Notes: generated by a model from the letters alone, not told the origin. DNA of 34,011 nucleotides from Firmicutes bacterium ZCTH02-B6 (GCA_002159155.1 LZRQ01000027.1:1-34011); one strand, 5' to 3'. Shown: positions 15,839 through 24,542, counted from the stretch's first letter. Numbers and translations: made by a program.

Positions 15839-16150
15839 TTATCCCTTGATGCGGATAGCCGTGCCGTAGACCACGATCTCGGCGGCGCCGGTCGTGATAG
15901 AGTTGGTCGCCATCCGAACCCCAATGATGGCATTGGCACCGAGCCGCCGGGCTTCAGCCTTCATTTCCTGGATAGCCTCTTCCCGGGTTTCTTCCAAAAG
16001 CCTCGCGTACTCCGTGATCTCGCCGCCGACGATCTTTCGCAAGCCCGCCACTAGATCCTGGCCTACGTGCCGGGAGCGCACGCGACTTCCTTTCACCAAT
16101 CCCAGCACCTCATACTCGGCCCTCAGGTCATCCGTCGTCGTCAGAAGCAC
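15839..16150 (-). CDS. YbjQ/UPF0145-family protein
   Basis: A 103-residue cytoplasmic protein of the YbjQ (UPF0145) family, once described as heavy-metal-binding, with a pentameric fold and no established reaction. It matches over its whole length: VLLTTTDDLRAEYEVLGLVKG at the N-terminus, EYARLLEETREEAIQEMKAEA in the helix, and LGANAIIGVRMATNSI followed by EIVVYGTAIRI. The start was set at GTG 16150 because GGGGAGG (16159-16165) is 8 bases upstream and the resulting 103 residues fit the family length of about 105. A longer TTG start at 16198 adds 16 non-conserved residues. It lies 68 bases below the ABC-2 permease gene. Confidence 0.85.
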   Translation of the reverse strand: MLLTTTDDLRAEYEVLGLVKGSRVRSRHVGQDLVAGLRKIVGGEITEYARLLEETREEAIQEMKAEARRLGANAIIGVRMATNSITTGAAEIVVYGTAIRIKG

Positions 16151-16158
16151 TTGGCCAA

Positions 16159-16165
16159 CCTCCCC
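16159..16165 (-). promoter_or_regulatory. Ribosome binding site that fixes the YbjQ start
   Basis: GGGGAGG on the minus strand, 8 bases before GTG 16150. It lies inside the longer frame that begins at TTG 16198 and so argues against that start. Confidence 0.6.
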
Positions 16166-16218
16166 GCGCCTTGGTCTCGCGCCATCTTGCTGCGTCAATC
16201 GCGCATGCGCCCTTCCCT

Positions 16219-16998
16219 TTAAGCTATATCCCGCTTCTCAAGTGCGGCTGCGGCTGAGGCCACGAGACCCGCTGCGAGGGCGCTCATAACGAGTACGGGC
16301 AGCCATGGGAACGTTTCGTTGCGAAACAGCGCCGGGCTCGTCATTTGCACGTACACCGACAGGCTCCGCCAGGTGGGCAGAAAGCTCGGGATGGAGAATA
16401 TGGCCGCAACCAGGGCGGCAGCGACGCCGGCTCTCACGGGGTCGTCTAAGCGCGTGGAGACGACCAGCGCCAACCCGTACACAAACGCCCCACCGGCCAT
16501 GATGGGCACCAGGCCCGCGTAAAACGTCCACGGCACCGTGTACCCGTGGGCGATGCGAGCGGTGACGGCCAAAGCAAGCGTCCCCAACAGCGCCGCCGCG
16601 GCGATCCAAATTAGATCTACCGCTGTTTTCACCAGCACGACGGTCCCGCGGGACACCGGCCGGGAAAACAGGTATTGCGCCGACCCTCGGGCGAACTCGC
16701 CGGCCACCGCGCTCGACCCAAAGATGATGGCCACGATGACCACCGTCTGGTACAAATTTTTGGCGTGCCAGTTGGACCACAGGAACGTGCCCATTTGCAA
16801 CAGGTCCGGCGGCAACAGCTCCTTGAGGAACTGCGGGATCGACGTATCCTCCAAGAGCTGCCCGAGTACCCCGCCAAACAACTCGTAAGTCAGCGGCACG
16901 CCGGCCCCGAGCGCGATCAGCACCAGGGCGGCGATGGCAAACTTCCAACGGCCCTCTCGCATCTCTTTGTACCAAAGTGCGCGCACCGCCGCCGTCAT
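16219..16998 (-). CDS. ABC-2 type transporter permease
   Basis: A 259-residue membrane protein with about six helices: roughly 19-38, 86-103, 123-146, 160-181, 190-208 and 232-252. The conserved family element is GSSAVAGEFARGSAQYLFSRPVSRG around 94-118, in which the ATPase-facing loop (E-x-x-x-G-t-x-x-x-L-s-x-P-x-s-R) is recognisable. It would export a compound or act in envelope stress together with the ATPase whose stop it overlaps (ATGA at 16998-16995). The order GntR, ATPase, permease matches the YtrA-type operons of Bacillota, which respond to cell-wall antibiotics. The actual inducer is unknown. Confidence 0.85.
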   Translation of the reverse strand: MTAAVRALWYKEMREGRWKFAIAALVLIALGAGVPLTYELFGGVLGQLLEDTSIPQFLKELLPPDLLQMGTFLWSNWHAKNLYQTVVIVAIIFGSSAVAGEFARGSAQYLFSRPVSRGTVVLVKTAVDLIWIAAAALLGTLALAVTARIAHGYTVPWTFYAGLVPIMAGGAFVYGLALVVSTRLDDPVRAGVAAALVAAIFSIPSFLPTWRSLSVYVQMTSPALFRNETFPWLPVLVMSALAAGLVASAAAALEKRDIA

Positions 16999-17924
16999 GG
17001 GCGAGAGCCCTCCTTTCCGGCCGTTTCGAAATAGAGCTCCTCGAGATTCCGCTCGACCACCTCGACGACAAACGGGTTATATGCCCTGAGGCGAGCCACC
17101 AGCGCATCGATGTCACCGCTAACCTGTAGAAGATGCAGCTTCCCGTCGGTCTCGACCCGGACGACGCCTTCCCACGTCCCGAGGTCCGCCGGCGGCTGGC
17201 CTTGAAACACGACGCGGATGCGTCGCGCGGCCTCCTTGAGCTCATCCAGATCGCATTCCCGGACAATGCGTCCGTTCCGCATGAAGGCCACCCGGTCTGC
17301 GACGCGCTCGACCTCATGCAACTGGTGGGATGACATGACGACGGTGACGCCCTCACGGGCAACCGCGCCCAGGATGACGTTGAGGAAGTCCCTGCGCCGC
17401 TCGGGATCCAAGCCGGAGGTCGGCTCGTCCAGCAAGAGCAGTTCAGGTCGCTGCGCGACCGTGAGGGCCAGGGACAGCTGGCGCTTCATGCCCTTGGACA
17501 TCTTGGAAACCGGGACCTTGATGGGCAAGCCGAACACGTCGAGGGTCTCCCGCGCCAGGACGTCACTCCAAGTCGGATAAAGCCGGCGTGAGAAGGCCAT
17601 CGCATCCTCCGCGGTCAGCCAACGAAAAAGCGAGTCCTCTTCCGGCATGTAGCCGGTGCGCTCCCGAATCTCGAGGCTAGCGGCCACTACATCGCGACCG
17701 AGCACCCGTGCCATGCCCGCGGTGGGGCGCACGAGTCCAATGAGCATCTTGAGCGTCGTCGATTTGCCCGCGCCGTTGGGGCCCACCAACCCCGTCACGC
17801 TGCCCTTTGGTACAACCCAATCGATGCCGTCCACGGCTACCGCGGCGCCGTAGCGTTTGGTCAGTCCCTCGCACACGATGGCGACCTCGTCGGTGCCCAG
17901 CACTGCCCTTTGGACGACGGTCAT
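16995..17924 (-). CDS. ABC transporter ATP-binding protein (YtrB-like)
   Basis: A 309-residue cytoplasmic ATPase. Walker A GPNGAGKST is at 48-56, the signature MSKGMKRQL at 142-150, Walker B LLLLDEP at 162-168 and the switch His in SSHQLHE. The position usually held by the Q-loop reads GYMPEED, and the signature is the S-K-G-M-K-R type seen in YtrB-like exporters. About 80 extra residues after the nucleotide-binding domain (from ~228) form a small accessory region. AAGGAGG lies 7 bases before ATG 17924. Its start overlaps the GntR stop and its stop overlaps the permease start, so the three genes are translated as a coupled set. Confidence 0.9.
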   Translation of the reverse strand: MTVVQRAVLGTDEVAIVCEGLTKRYGAAVAVDGIDWVVPKGSVTGLVGPNGAGKSTTLKMLIGLVRPTAGMARVLGRDVVAASLEIRERTGYMPEEDSLFRWLTAEDAMAFSRRLYPTWSDVLARETLDVFGLPIKVPVSKMSKGMKRQLSLALTVAQRPELLLLDEPTSGLDPERRRDFLNVILGAVAREGVTVVMSSHQLHEVERVADRVAFMRNGRIVRECDLDELKEAARRIRVVFQGQPPADLGTWEGVVRVETDGKLHLLQVSGDIDALVARLRAYNPFVVEVVERNLEELYFETAGKEGSRP

Positions 17925-18352
17925 GATCCCGCCTCCTTCCCGTCAAGCCGGCCGTCCGTTGGCCCGTCGTCTCCGGTTTCACGCCCTAAAGCGGCCCGAA
18001 CCGCTGCGATAATCTCCTCTTTCTCAAACCCGAGCGCCCTGGCCTCGGCCACCATCACCTCGACGGCAGTTGCCAGGCGCATTTGACGCACCTTGGCCGA
18101 CATGGTCGGGGCCTGGGCGGCTTTGACATACGTGCCGCGCCCCGGCGCCGTTTCGATGAACCCTGCCCGCTCCAGCTCCCGATACGCCCGGGCGACCGTG
18201 TTGGGATTGATGGTCAATTCCAAGGCCAGTTCCCGGACCGTGGGCAAGCGGTCACCTGCCCGCAGCACACCGGCGGCGATGGCCGTCTTGACCTGCTGCT
18301 CGAGCTGGATGTATATGGGCACGCCTGAATGCGGATTGACATGCCACTGCAT
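17921..18352 (-). CDS. GntR-family transcriptional regulator, YtrA subfamily
   Basis: A 143-residue repressor. The winged helix-turn-helix spans about 12-77: VPIYIQLEQQVKTAI, then LPTVRELALELTINPNTVARAYRELERAGFI and GRGTYV, which is close to the GntR consensus. The tail of about 65 helical residues is short, as in the YtrA subfamily, where it serves for dimerisation and has no large ligand domain. ATG 18352 was chosen because GAGAGGG lies 8 bases upstream; the longer frame to 18436 lacks a site. It heads an operon with an ABC ATPase and an ABC-2 permease. A palindrome at 18445-18460 overlaps the predicted promoter, which fits autorepression. Confidence 0.9.
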   Translation of the reverse strand: MQWHVNPHSGVPIYIQLEQQVKTAIAAGVLRAGDRLPTVRELALELTINPNTVARAYRELERAGFIETAPGRGTYVKAAQAPTMSAKVRQMRLATAVEVMVAEARALGFEKEEIIAAVRAALGRETGDDGPTDGRLDGKEAGS

Positions 18353-18444
18353 TGAAGTCGCCCTCTCACGAGGCCGACCAGTATCGCTGCGCAAAACGCG
18401 GCGAGCGCCGTCGGCCAGAAGTGATGAGCACGGCACGTTGTATC

Positions 18445-18460
18445 ATTGTATTAGTACAAT
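18445..18460. promoter_or_regulatory. Palindromic operator ATTGTATTAGTACAAT, probable GntR site
   Basis: A 16-bp palindrome with one mismatched pair, in the AT-rich gap between the divergent GntR and methylase genes. Its location across the -10/start region of the GntR promoter is what an autorepressor site would occupy. Binding by the encoded regulator is inferred. Confidence 0.6.
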
Positions 18461-18486
18461 ATCATTTTCCCTGGTACACATGTCAA
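18458..18486 (-). promoter_or_regulatory. Sigma-A-like promoter of the GntR-ABC operon
   Basis: On the minus strand, a perfect TTGACA (18486-18481) is followed after 17 bases by GATATT (18463-18458, 4/6). A 19-base spacing to TATTGT (18461-18456) is another reading. Transcription would start near 18451, inside the palindrome. Confidence 0.6.
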
Positions 18487-18594
18487 GCCCTTCACTCTCC
18501 CATCATCCAGAAGGGGAGTGTTTCGCGACGGGGGAATAACCACCACAACATCCCACGGGGTTCAACAGACCGCTGAAAAGAGTTGGTCACGCCG

Positions 18595-19470
18595 ATGGAG
18601 CGGATTACGGTGAACGCCGATGCACGTCAAGTACCGCCGCTTTTCTCCGAAACGATTCGAGGGGATGACGCGCCGGGGACCGGCGCGGCCACCGGTCCCC
18701 TCAAGCCCATCCTCAAATGGGCAGGCGGCAAGCGCTGGCTCGTACCCGAATTGAGCCGCATCTGGAAAGAGCACGCCCATCGCCGGCTGGTGGAACCAAT
18801 GTGCGGCGGGCTGGCCGTCACATTGGGGCTGATGCCGCAGCGCGCGTTGCTTAACGACGTGAATTCTCATCTTGTGAACTTCTACCGGTGGGTGAAGGCG
18901 GGACTGAGGTTTGGCTTGCCGATGCGGAACGAGTCCACGATGTATTACGAACACCGGCGTCGTTTCAACGAGCTGATCCGCCAAGGTAAAGCGGACACCA
19001 GTGAAGCTGCCCAGCTGTTCTACTATCTAAACCGGACGGGATACAACGGTCTCTGCCGGTTCAACCGCCGCGGGGAGTTCAATGTGCCGTTTGGGAGGTA
19101 TAAGCGCATCAACTACGAGCCCGACCTGGCCCCCTACCAGCAAGCGTTCGCCAATTGGGAATTCCGGGTCGGGGACTTTGCCTCGGTGCCGCTGGAACCC
19201 GGCGATTTTGTGTACGCTGACCCCCCGTATGACGTCGAGTTCACGCAATACGCCAAAGATGGTTTCAGCTGGGACGATCAGGTTCGGCTCGTCGAATGGC
19301 TCGCTGCCCATCGGGGACCGGTCGTCCTGTCCAATCAGGCGACCAGCCGCATCGTGTCGCTGTACGAACGCTTCGGATTTCAACTGCGGTTTCTCGAGGC
19401 GCCGCGGATGATTAGCTGCAACGGAGATCGTACGCGAGCCCTGGAAGTTCTCGCGCTCAAAGGGGTCTGA
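18595..19470 (+). CDS. dam: Dam-type N6-adenine DNA methyltransferase (probable GATC)
   Basis: A 291-residue class D12 (alpha) methyltransferase that moves a methyl group from S-adenosylmethionine to adenine. Motif X, ILKWAGGKRWL, is at 39-49; the SAM-binding motif I is VEPMCGGLAVTL at 66-77; the catalytic DPPY is at 209-212. The target-recognition block NGLCRFNRRGEFNVPFGRYK (151-170) is almost that of enterobacterial Dam, so GATC specificity is likely. ATG 18595 is used; TTG 18583 is an alternative, and neither has a strong ribosome binding site. No restriction endonuclase gene is adjacent, so it is an orphan enzyme with a probable role in repair, replication timing or gene regulation. Confidence 0.9.
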   Translation: MERITVNADARQVPPLFSETIRGDDAPGTGAATGPLKPILKWAGGKRWLVPELSRIWKEHAHRRLVEPMCGGLAVTLGLMPQRALLNDVNSHLVNFYRWVKAGLRFGLPMRNESTMYYEHRRRFNELIRQGKADTSEAAQLFYYLNRTGYNGLCRFNRRGEFNVPFGRYKRINYEPDLAPYQQAFANWEFRVGDFASVPLEPGDFVYADPPYDVEFTQYAKDGFSWDDQVRLVEWLAAHRGPVVLSNQATSRIVSLYERFGFQLRFLEAPRMISCNGDRTRALEVLALKGV

Positions 19471-19499
19471 GCCTCGTCCCGGGATGCTCAGACACCGTT

Positions 19500-21602
19500 C
19501 TACCGCAGCCGGAAGCGCTCCATGCGCGCCTGCATTTCCGCAGCGCTGGTCCGTAGGCCCTCCGCGCTGGCCGCGAGCTGCTGGGTGACCGCAGCGTTGT
19601 TTTGGGCGATTTGGAACAACGACGACGTGTGGCCACCAACCCGCTCCAAGCTCGCCTGTTGCTGTTGCAGCACTTGATTGACCTGGCGCAGCATGGCGTC
19701 GGCCGACTGCACGCTCTGCTCGATGGACTCCATCATGGCGTCCACCTCGCCGGCCCCGGTGTCCGCCTGCCGCACCCATGTCAAGGTATTGTCCACCAGA
19801 CCGCGGATCTTGCCGGTCGACTCCGCGGCCCGTACGGCGAGACGCCGCACCTCCTCTGCGACCACCGAAAACCCGCGTCCCTCGTGACCTGCCCGTGCCG
19901 CTTCGATGGCCGCATTGAGAGCCAAGAGGTTCGTCTGTTCCGCCACTTCCTCGATAAGCCGGGTGATGCCGGCGATTTCGTGGCTGCTGCGCTCGATGGC
20001 GCTGGTCAACTCCACCATGTTGCGCATCTTCACGCGGCCTTCCCGGACCAGTGCCACGGCTTCCTGCGAACGGCGCCCGGCTTCCAGCGCGTCTTCGCCA
20101 GCTTGCGCCACCACCGCCATGATCTCGTGAATGGCTGCCTGCATACGCTCCACGGCTTCGGTCTGCTCTTGGGCGCCCCGGGCGATTTCCTCCGATGCCG
20201 CGGCCACCTCCACAGCGCCCCTGGCGACGCTGTCACTGCTTTCGCGCACCGCGGCCATCGCGTCCCGCAGATTGGCCAATGCCTGGTCAACGTTTTGCTG
20301 GAGCTCCCGGAGGTCGCCCACGGCCTCTGCGGTAATGGAGTGGGTCAGATCCCCCCTGGACAATGCCCGGGTCGTCTCCATGATTTCCGCAAAGAGGCTC
20401 GACAGCCGCTGCGCGGCGGCGATCGCTCGTGCCTGGGCCTCGCGAAACGTACCGGCGCCCGACACCTTGACCCCGTTTTGGGCGTGGATGCGGCCTTCCG
20501 CAAGCTCCGACAGCCGGGCCGACAGCTCGTTGATGGTGGTTTCAATTTGGTCCGCCGCGGCATTTACGGACTGTTTAATGCGCTCAAGCTCGCCGGGAAG
20601 GGTGATGAGCACCCGCCGGCCCAACTCGCCCCGGGCCAGGCCGCTGAACACCTGGGCCATCTCGGAAAGCAGCAACTCGACGCCGTCTAAGGCCAAGTCC
20701 ACTTCCCGCAGCGTTCTCGACAAGTCGGACCGCCCGCGGGCGTCGATCCGGACCGACAAGTTGCCCGACTCTAGGGCCCCGGCCACGCTCTGCAGCTTGC
20801 GCAAGGGGCCGGCAAACTGGTCAATCACGAGCACACCGGCGGCCAGGGTAGTGGCGGCGGCAAAGCCGAACATACCCCAAATCAGCGCGGGCGCGGCGCC
20901 CCCGTGCATGGCCGCCAGCGCGGCGGCAAACCACAAAAACGGCCATAGCAACATCAGGCCGATCTGGCGCGCCACCGGCAACCGCCCAAAGTAAAACCGC
21001 TCAATCCACGGCTCCCGCCGCCGAATCTCGGCCAACGTGTCGGGCTTGACCTCACCCCGGTTGACCTTTTCGTACAGCTCCTCGGCCTGACGGATCTCTT
21101 CGCGGGTCGGTTTCACACGCACGGACCGGTAACCGACGATTTGCCCGTCCCGGATGATAGGGGAGACGAACGCACGGACCCAGTAGTGATCGCCATTCTT
21201 GCAGCGGTTTTTGACGAGGCCGGTCCAGCGGTGTCCCGCCTGGATCGTGCGCCAGAGATCCGCGAACACCTCGCGCGGCACGTCCGGGTGGCGCACGATG
21301 TTGTGGCGCTGGCCCATGAGTTCCTCATAGGCGTAACCCGAGACGGTGCAAAACGACGCGTTGGCCATGGTGATAAAACCCTTGAGGTCCGTCTCGGAGA
21401 TGAGCCGCTCTTCCGCGGAATAGTCGCGCTCGATCTGCGTTACCGGGCGGCTGCGGGAATCGATCCTGCGGCGGCGACTCCCGGGCTGGCTCGGGGGCCC
21501 AGCCTCGCCGGTAGTGGGCGGCTGGGCCGGTGCCTCTGCCTCCCAAAGAGTTCCCGGCTGGTCCGGACTTTCGACGAGAGGAGGGCCAAAGGCTGTGTTC
21601 AT
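19500..21602 (-). CDS. Aer-like methyl-accepting chemotaxis protein (PAS-FAD, HAMP)
   Basis: A 700-residue receptor whose sensor is cytoplasmic. After a Pro-rich leader (1-50), a PAS domain runs from about 55 to 170. It has the Aer hallmarks NIVRHPDVP (101-109, with Arg104, His105 and Asp107 at the FAD-binding positions) and [15 protein letters not shown] (135-149). Two close membrane helices follow (~213-231, 238-260) with almost no external loop, then HAMP-like repeats (~261-380). The signalling hairpin tip is [24 protein letters not shown] (555-578). By homology it senses redox or oxygen state and signals to CheA/CheW. ATG 21602 has GGGAG 9 bases upstream. It converges on the dam gene (29-base gap) and has a close paralogue at 25367. 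Confidence 0.92.
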   Translation of the reverse strand: MNTAFGPPLVESPDQPGTLWEAEAPAQPPTTGEAGPPSQPGSRRRRIDSRSRPVTQIERDYSAEERLISETDLKGFITMANASFCTVSGYAYEELMGQRHNIVRHPDVPREVFADLWRTIQAGHRWTGLVKNRCKNGDHYWVRAFVSPIIRDGQIVGYRSVRVKPTREEIRQAEELYEKVNRGEVKPDTLAEIRRREPWIERFYFGRLPVARQIGLMLLWPFLWFAAALAAMHGGAAPALIWGMFGFAAATTLAAGVLVIDQFAGPLRKLQSVAGALESGNLSVRIDARGRSDLSRTLREVDLALDGVELLLSEMAQVFSGLARGELGRRVLITLPGELERIKQSVNAAADQIETTINELSARLSELAEGRIHAQNGVKVSGAGTFREAQARAIAAAQRLSSLFAEIMETTRALSRGDLTHSITAEAVGDLRELQQNVDQALANLRDAMAAVRESSDSVARGAVEVAAASEEIARGAQEQTEAVERMQAAIHEIMAVVAQAGEDALEAGRRSQEAVALVREGRVKMRNMVELTSAIERSSHEIAGITRLIEEVAEQTNLLALNAAIEAARAGHEGRGFSVVAEEVRRLAVRAAESTGKIRGLVDNTLTWVRQADTGAGEVDAMMESIEQSVQSADAMLRQVNQVLQQQQASLERVGGHTSSLFQIAQNNAAVTQQLAASAEGLRTSAAEMQARMERFRLR

Positions 21603-22112
21603 GCCTACCAGCTCCCTGCTTTCTGTTTGCCAACGAACAAAAGTCCGGAATGAGCGACTTTTCTCTTTCCTGGCCCCGCTTTCAGTGGCCTCTTGAACCT
21701 CGACGCGAACCGACAGTCGATGAACGCACAAACCTAGTGAATCCGGTCTTGGGTGCCTTTCCTCCAGGGGTCAAGCGCGTGAGGAAGGACAACTACCGAC
21801 GAGAAACCGATGCACGATACGGCACGGCGGCAATGTGCGGCGCAGCTAAGTCCGAGCTCGCCGCCCCCCCCATCGACAATATCCGGATTTTTCCCTCTTC
21901 CGTTGTACGGGAAACCAAGCGAATCCTGCCGGAGATGGTGTCACTGCCTTCAAGACGCAATTTGCCACTATCTTCCTGACAACACGTCCCTGCAACCGCC
22001 CAGCGCCGCGCACTCCGGCAGCGCTTGCGTTTCTCAAGCCAAGCACCGACAGGACTTTTGCCGCAAATGATTAAAACATGATTCACATCGTCGCCTTGGA
22101 GGTGCGGTTTCC
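21603..22112. other. 510-base intergenic region between divergent receptor and ECF genes
   Basis: No convincing gene is seen. Near the receptor start is an inverted repeat AAAAGTC/GACTTTT (21639-21645 and 21656-21662, 10-base loop), which could be a leader hairpin on either strand. The right end carries the ribosome binding site of the ECF S gene (TTGGAGGTG, 8 bases before GTG 22113). Upstream of that gene I looked for thiamine, cobalamin, folate, FMN and preQ1 riboswitch core motifs and recognised none. A minus-strand frame at 21793-22122 has no family features. Confidence 0.4.
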
Positions 22113-22727
22113 GTGGGTGCACAAGGGAAGTCCAGCCCCTGGTCGATGCAGTTTTCGACGCTCACCATTGTGTTGATTCCGGTCGCCATCGGCGTCAATT
22201 ACGTAGGCAAGCTCATCGCGGCCGCGCTCAAGCTGCCGCTGTGGCTTGACTCCATCGGCACCGTTTTGGCGGCCATGCTGGCCGGCCCCTGGGTCGGGGC
22301 CATCTCGGGCGCGGCCAACAACGTCATCTTTGGCCTCACCGCTGATCCGATTTCGTTCTGGTATCTCATCACCAGCATCGCCATCGGCTTCGTTGTGGGT
22401 TACATGGCCTTCACGGGCTGGGTGTCCTCCTTCGGGCGCGCCGTTGGGCTTGGGCTCATCGTCGGCATCGTGGCCACGGTGGTGTCGACGCCCATTAATG
22501 TCATCCTGTGGGAAGGCCAGACCGGCAACGTCTGGGGCGACGCCCTCTACGCGTACCTCGTGGGCAGCGGTTGGCCCATCTGGCTCGCTTCCTTCTTGGA
22601 CGAGCTCGTGGTGGACATTCCCGACAAGTTGGCCACCGTCATCGTCTCTTACCTGATCCTCCGGGCCCTGCCTGAGCGCCTGGCCACGCTGTTTGCGGGC
22701 GGCAGGGACCAGGTGGAAAGGCTGTAG
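22113..22727 (+). CDS. ECF transporter substrate-binding S component
   Basis: A 204-residue membrane protein with about six helices (first ~17-40; then ~45-65, 85-105, 108-130, 150-165 and 170-190). The stretch LPLWLDSIGTVLAAMLAGPWVGAISGAANNVI (41-72) is the typical signature of an ECF S-component family of the energy-coupling factor transporters. The S protein binds a vitamin or other micronutrient and topples in the membrane when the A-A-T module hydrolyses ATP. The start is GTG 22113, with GGAGGTG 8 bases upstream. It is the first gene of a complete, dedicated S-T-A-A cluster (group I type). The ligand cannot be assigned, as S components are specific and no biosynthetic neighbour points to one. 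Confidence 0.82.
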   Translation: MGAQGKSSPWSMQFSTLTIVLIPVAIGVNYVGKLIAAALKLPLWLDSIGTVLAAMLAGPWVGAISGAANNVIFGLTADPISFWYLITSIAIGFVVGYMAFTGWVSSFGRAVGLGLIVGIVATVVSTPINVILWEGQTGNVWGDALYAYLVGSGWPIWLASFLDELVVDIPDKLATVIVSYLILRALPERLATLFAGGRDQVERL

Positions 22728-22832
22728 CCGGCGGGAGAGGCTCCCTCTGAGGGAATGGCCCCCTTTGCGGGGAAAGGGTCCCCCTGACGAGCGAGGCTCT
22801 CACTTACGGAAAAGGCTCCGCTCTTGCCGTGC
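22720..22832 (+). repeat. Degenerate 19-bp tandem repeat, six units
   Basis: From 22720 to 22832 the sequence falls into six consecutive units of 19, 18, 19, 19, 19 and 19 bases. Each starts GGC or GGG, and most end in an A-rich run; the approximate consensus is GGCTCCCCCTGACGGGAAA. Unit starts are 22720, 22739, 22757, 22776, 22795 and 22814. The array begins in the last codons of the S-component gene and fills most of the 159-base gap before the T-component gene. Units are poorly conserved, but the spacing is regular. Short self-complementary pieces (CCCTC/GAGGG, CCCC/GGGG) could form hairpins in the transcript. Confidence 0.5.
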
Positions 22833-22886
22833 GAGTCGTCGCGAACGCGAGCCCGGACACAAGCGGGCGGCTGAGGACCGGATCAC

Positions 22887-23657
22887 ATGCGCGTTAGCCT
22901 GTACGTTTCCGCCGACACGTGGCTGCACCGGCTGGACCCGATGACGAAACTGCTGATGGCGGCCACCGGTGTCACTCTCACGTTCATCTTGACCCGGACT
23001 GAAAGCGCCGCGGTCCTGCTGGCCATCTTCCTCGCAGCGCTTGGCACAGGCCGCGTCTTGCGCCAGGCGGCGTCGGTCTTCGCCGGCGTCGGCATCGTCG
23101 CCGCCACCTTTCTCATCGTCCAGGGGCTGGTGCACCCGACCAACGCCACGCCGCTGATCGCCTTGGGGCCGGTCGTGCTTTACACGGAGGGCCTGCTCAT
23201 CGGGCTGCGCCTTGCGCTGCGGCTTTACAACATCCTGTCGGCCACCCTCATCCTCGTGCTGGCCACCAACCCGGCCGACCTGACCGAAGCGTTGGTGCGC
23301 CGCGGGGCGCCTGCGCGCCTCGGCTACGTCATCATGTCGGTACTCCAGATCATCCCGACCATGGTGGCGCAGTCCGCCGCCATCACCGACGCCCAACGCT
23401 CCCGGGGCATGGAAACCGAAGGGAGCCTCTGGACTCGGGCGAAGGCGTTCTTGCCACTCATGGGGCCGCTGGTCACCAGCTCCCTCATCGCGACCGAAGA
23501 GCGGGCGCTGGCGCTAGAAGTGCGCGGCTTTGGCTCCACAGTTCGGCCGACCTTCCTGAGAGCCGAAACCCGGCCTCCCCACGCCGTGCCCGTCCGGATC
23601 TTGTGTGTCTTGACGCTCGCCCTAGGGGCAACGGGCCGCTGGGTGCTCGGATGGTGA
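22887..23657 (+). CDS. ecfT: ECF transporter transmembrane T component
   Basis: A 256-residue membrane protein that couples the two ATPases to the S component. Helices lie at about 20-36, 40-55, 62-82, 97-130 and 232-252. The long cytoplasmic coupling region holds both family motifs, RSRG at 171-174 (AQRSRGME) and EVRGF at 211-215, whose Arg residues insert into the grooves of the ATPases. The N-terminal WLHRLDPMTKLL (12-23) is the usual EcfT opening. ATG 22887 has a short GAGGA upstream. It is separated from the S gene by the 19-bp repeat array and followed after 9 bases by the first ATPase gene. Confidence 0.9.
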   Translation: MRVSLYVSADTWLHRLDPMTKLLMAATGVTLTFILTRTESAAVLLAIFLAALGTGRVLRQAASVFAGVGIVAATFLIVQGLVHPTNATPLIALGPVVLYTEGLLIGLRLALRLYNILSATLILVLATNPADLTEALVRRGAPARLGYVIMSVLQIIPTMVAQSAAITDAQRSRGMETEGSLWTRAKAFLPLMGPLVTSSLIATEERALALEVRGFGSTVRPTFLRAETRPPHAVPVRILCVLTLALGATGRWVLGW

Positions 23658-23666
23658 AACGTTGCC

Positions 23667-24542
23667 ATGGCCGTCGTTGAGGTCGAAAACTTGCGCTACC
23701 GCTACCCGCGGCAGACGACGCTGGCCCTGGACGGTGTCAGTTTCACGGCCGAACCGGGCGAGTTTGTCGGCATCGTCGGGCCCAACCTTTCGGGCAAGTC
23801 CACCTTGTGCCACGCGCTCATCGGACTTGTTCCCCACTTCTACAAAGGCGCCATCGGTGGACGCGTCGTCGTGGCCGGCCTGGACGTTCATCAAACGCCC
23901 GTCGCGGAGATGAGCCGGCGCGTCGGGCTCGTGTTTCAAAACCCCTTTACGCAGATTACAGGGGCCAAGCTGACGGTGTATGAGGAAGTCGCCTTTGGCC
24001 TGGAGTATACCGGTGCTCCGCGGGAGGAGATGGCGCCCCGCATCGAAGAGGCGCTGCGGCTCTTGGGCCTCTGGGAGCTGCGCGACCGCAGCCCCTTCGC
24101 CCTTTCAGGGGGGCAGATGCAGCGGCTCGCCATCGCGTCGGTACTGGCCATGAGGCCGCAAGTGCTGGTGCTGGATGAACCCACGTCGCAGCTGGATCCT
24201 GCGGGAACCCGAGAAGTGTTTGACGCGGCTGCAACCCTCTGCCGCCAAGGGATAACCGTTATCATGGCTGAGCACAAGATCGAGCTCTTGGCGGAACACG
24301 CCGACCGGCTGCTAGTGCTCCACCAAGGCAGGCTGGTAGCCGACGGCACGCCCCGGGACATATTGACCCGGGCGGCGAGCCGGGAGTTGCCGGGCGAGCC
24401 TGCGCCGGCACCGCCTGTGACCCAAGCGGCGGCATCCCTGGACTGGCGCATGCCCGGAGGCGGTTTCCCGGTAACACTGGCAGAAGCGGTGGCCGTGGGG
24501 CGCCCCATCGTCGAGCGACATTCTGGGGTGGACAGCCGATGA
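23667..24542 (+). CDS. ecfA1: ECF transporter ATPase A1
   Basis: A 291-residue ATPase of the energy-coupling module. Walker A is GPNLSGKST at 38-46, with Leu at the third variable position where most relatives have Gly. The Q-loop Gln is at 91 (FQNP), the canonical signature LSGGQMQR at 146-153, Walker B VLVLDE at 166-171, and the switch His follows in AEHK. Catalytic elements are therefore complete. A C-terminal tail of about 50 residues, rich in Pro and Ala, follows the usual end of the domain. ATG 23667 has only a weak ribosome binding site, so translation may depend on coupling from the T gene. Its stop overlaps the next start (ATGA). Confidence 0.9.
   Translation: MAVVEVENLRYRYPRQTTLALDGVSFTAEPGEFVGIVGPNLSGKSTLCHALIGLVPHFYKGAIGGRVVVAGLDVHQTPVAEMSRRVGLVFQNPFTQITGAKLTVYEEVAFGLEYTGAPREEMAPRIEEALRLLGLWELRDRSPFALSGGQMQRLAIASVLAMRPQVLVLDEPTSQLDPAGTREVFDAAATLCRQGITVIMAEHKIELLAEHADRLLVLHQGRLVADGTPRDILTRAASRELPGEPAPAPPVTQAAASLDWRMPGGGFPVTLAEAVAVGRPIVERHSGVDSR

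Noticed and set aside
21603-22112. A vitamin riboswitch before the ECF S component gene.
   Set aside because: I compared by eye with thiamine, cobalamin, folate, FMN and preQ1 cores and saw no conserved core. A covariance-model search would be decisive.
22720-22832. CRISPR-like periodicity.
   Set aside because: The 19-base units are contiguous without spacers and poorly conserved, and no cas genes are present.
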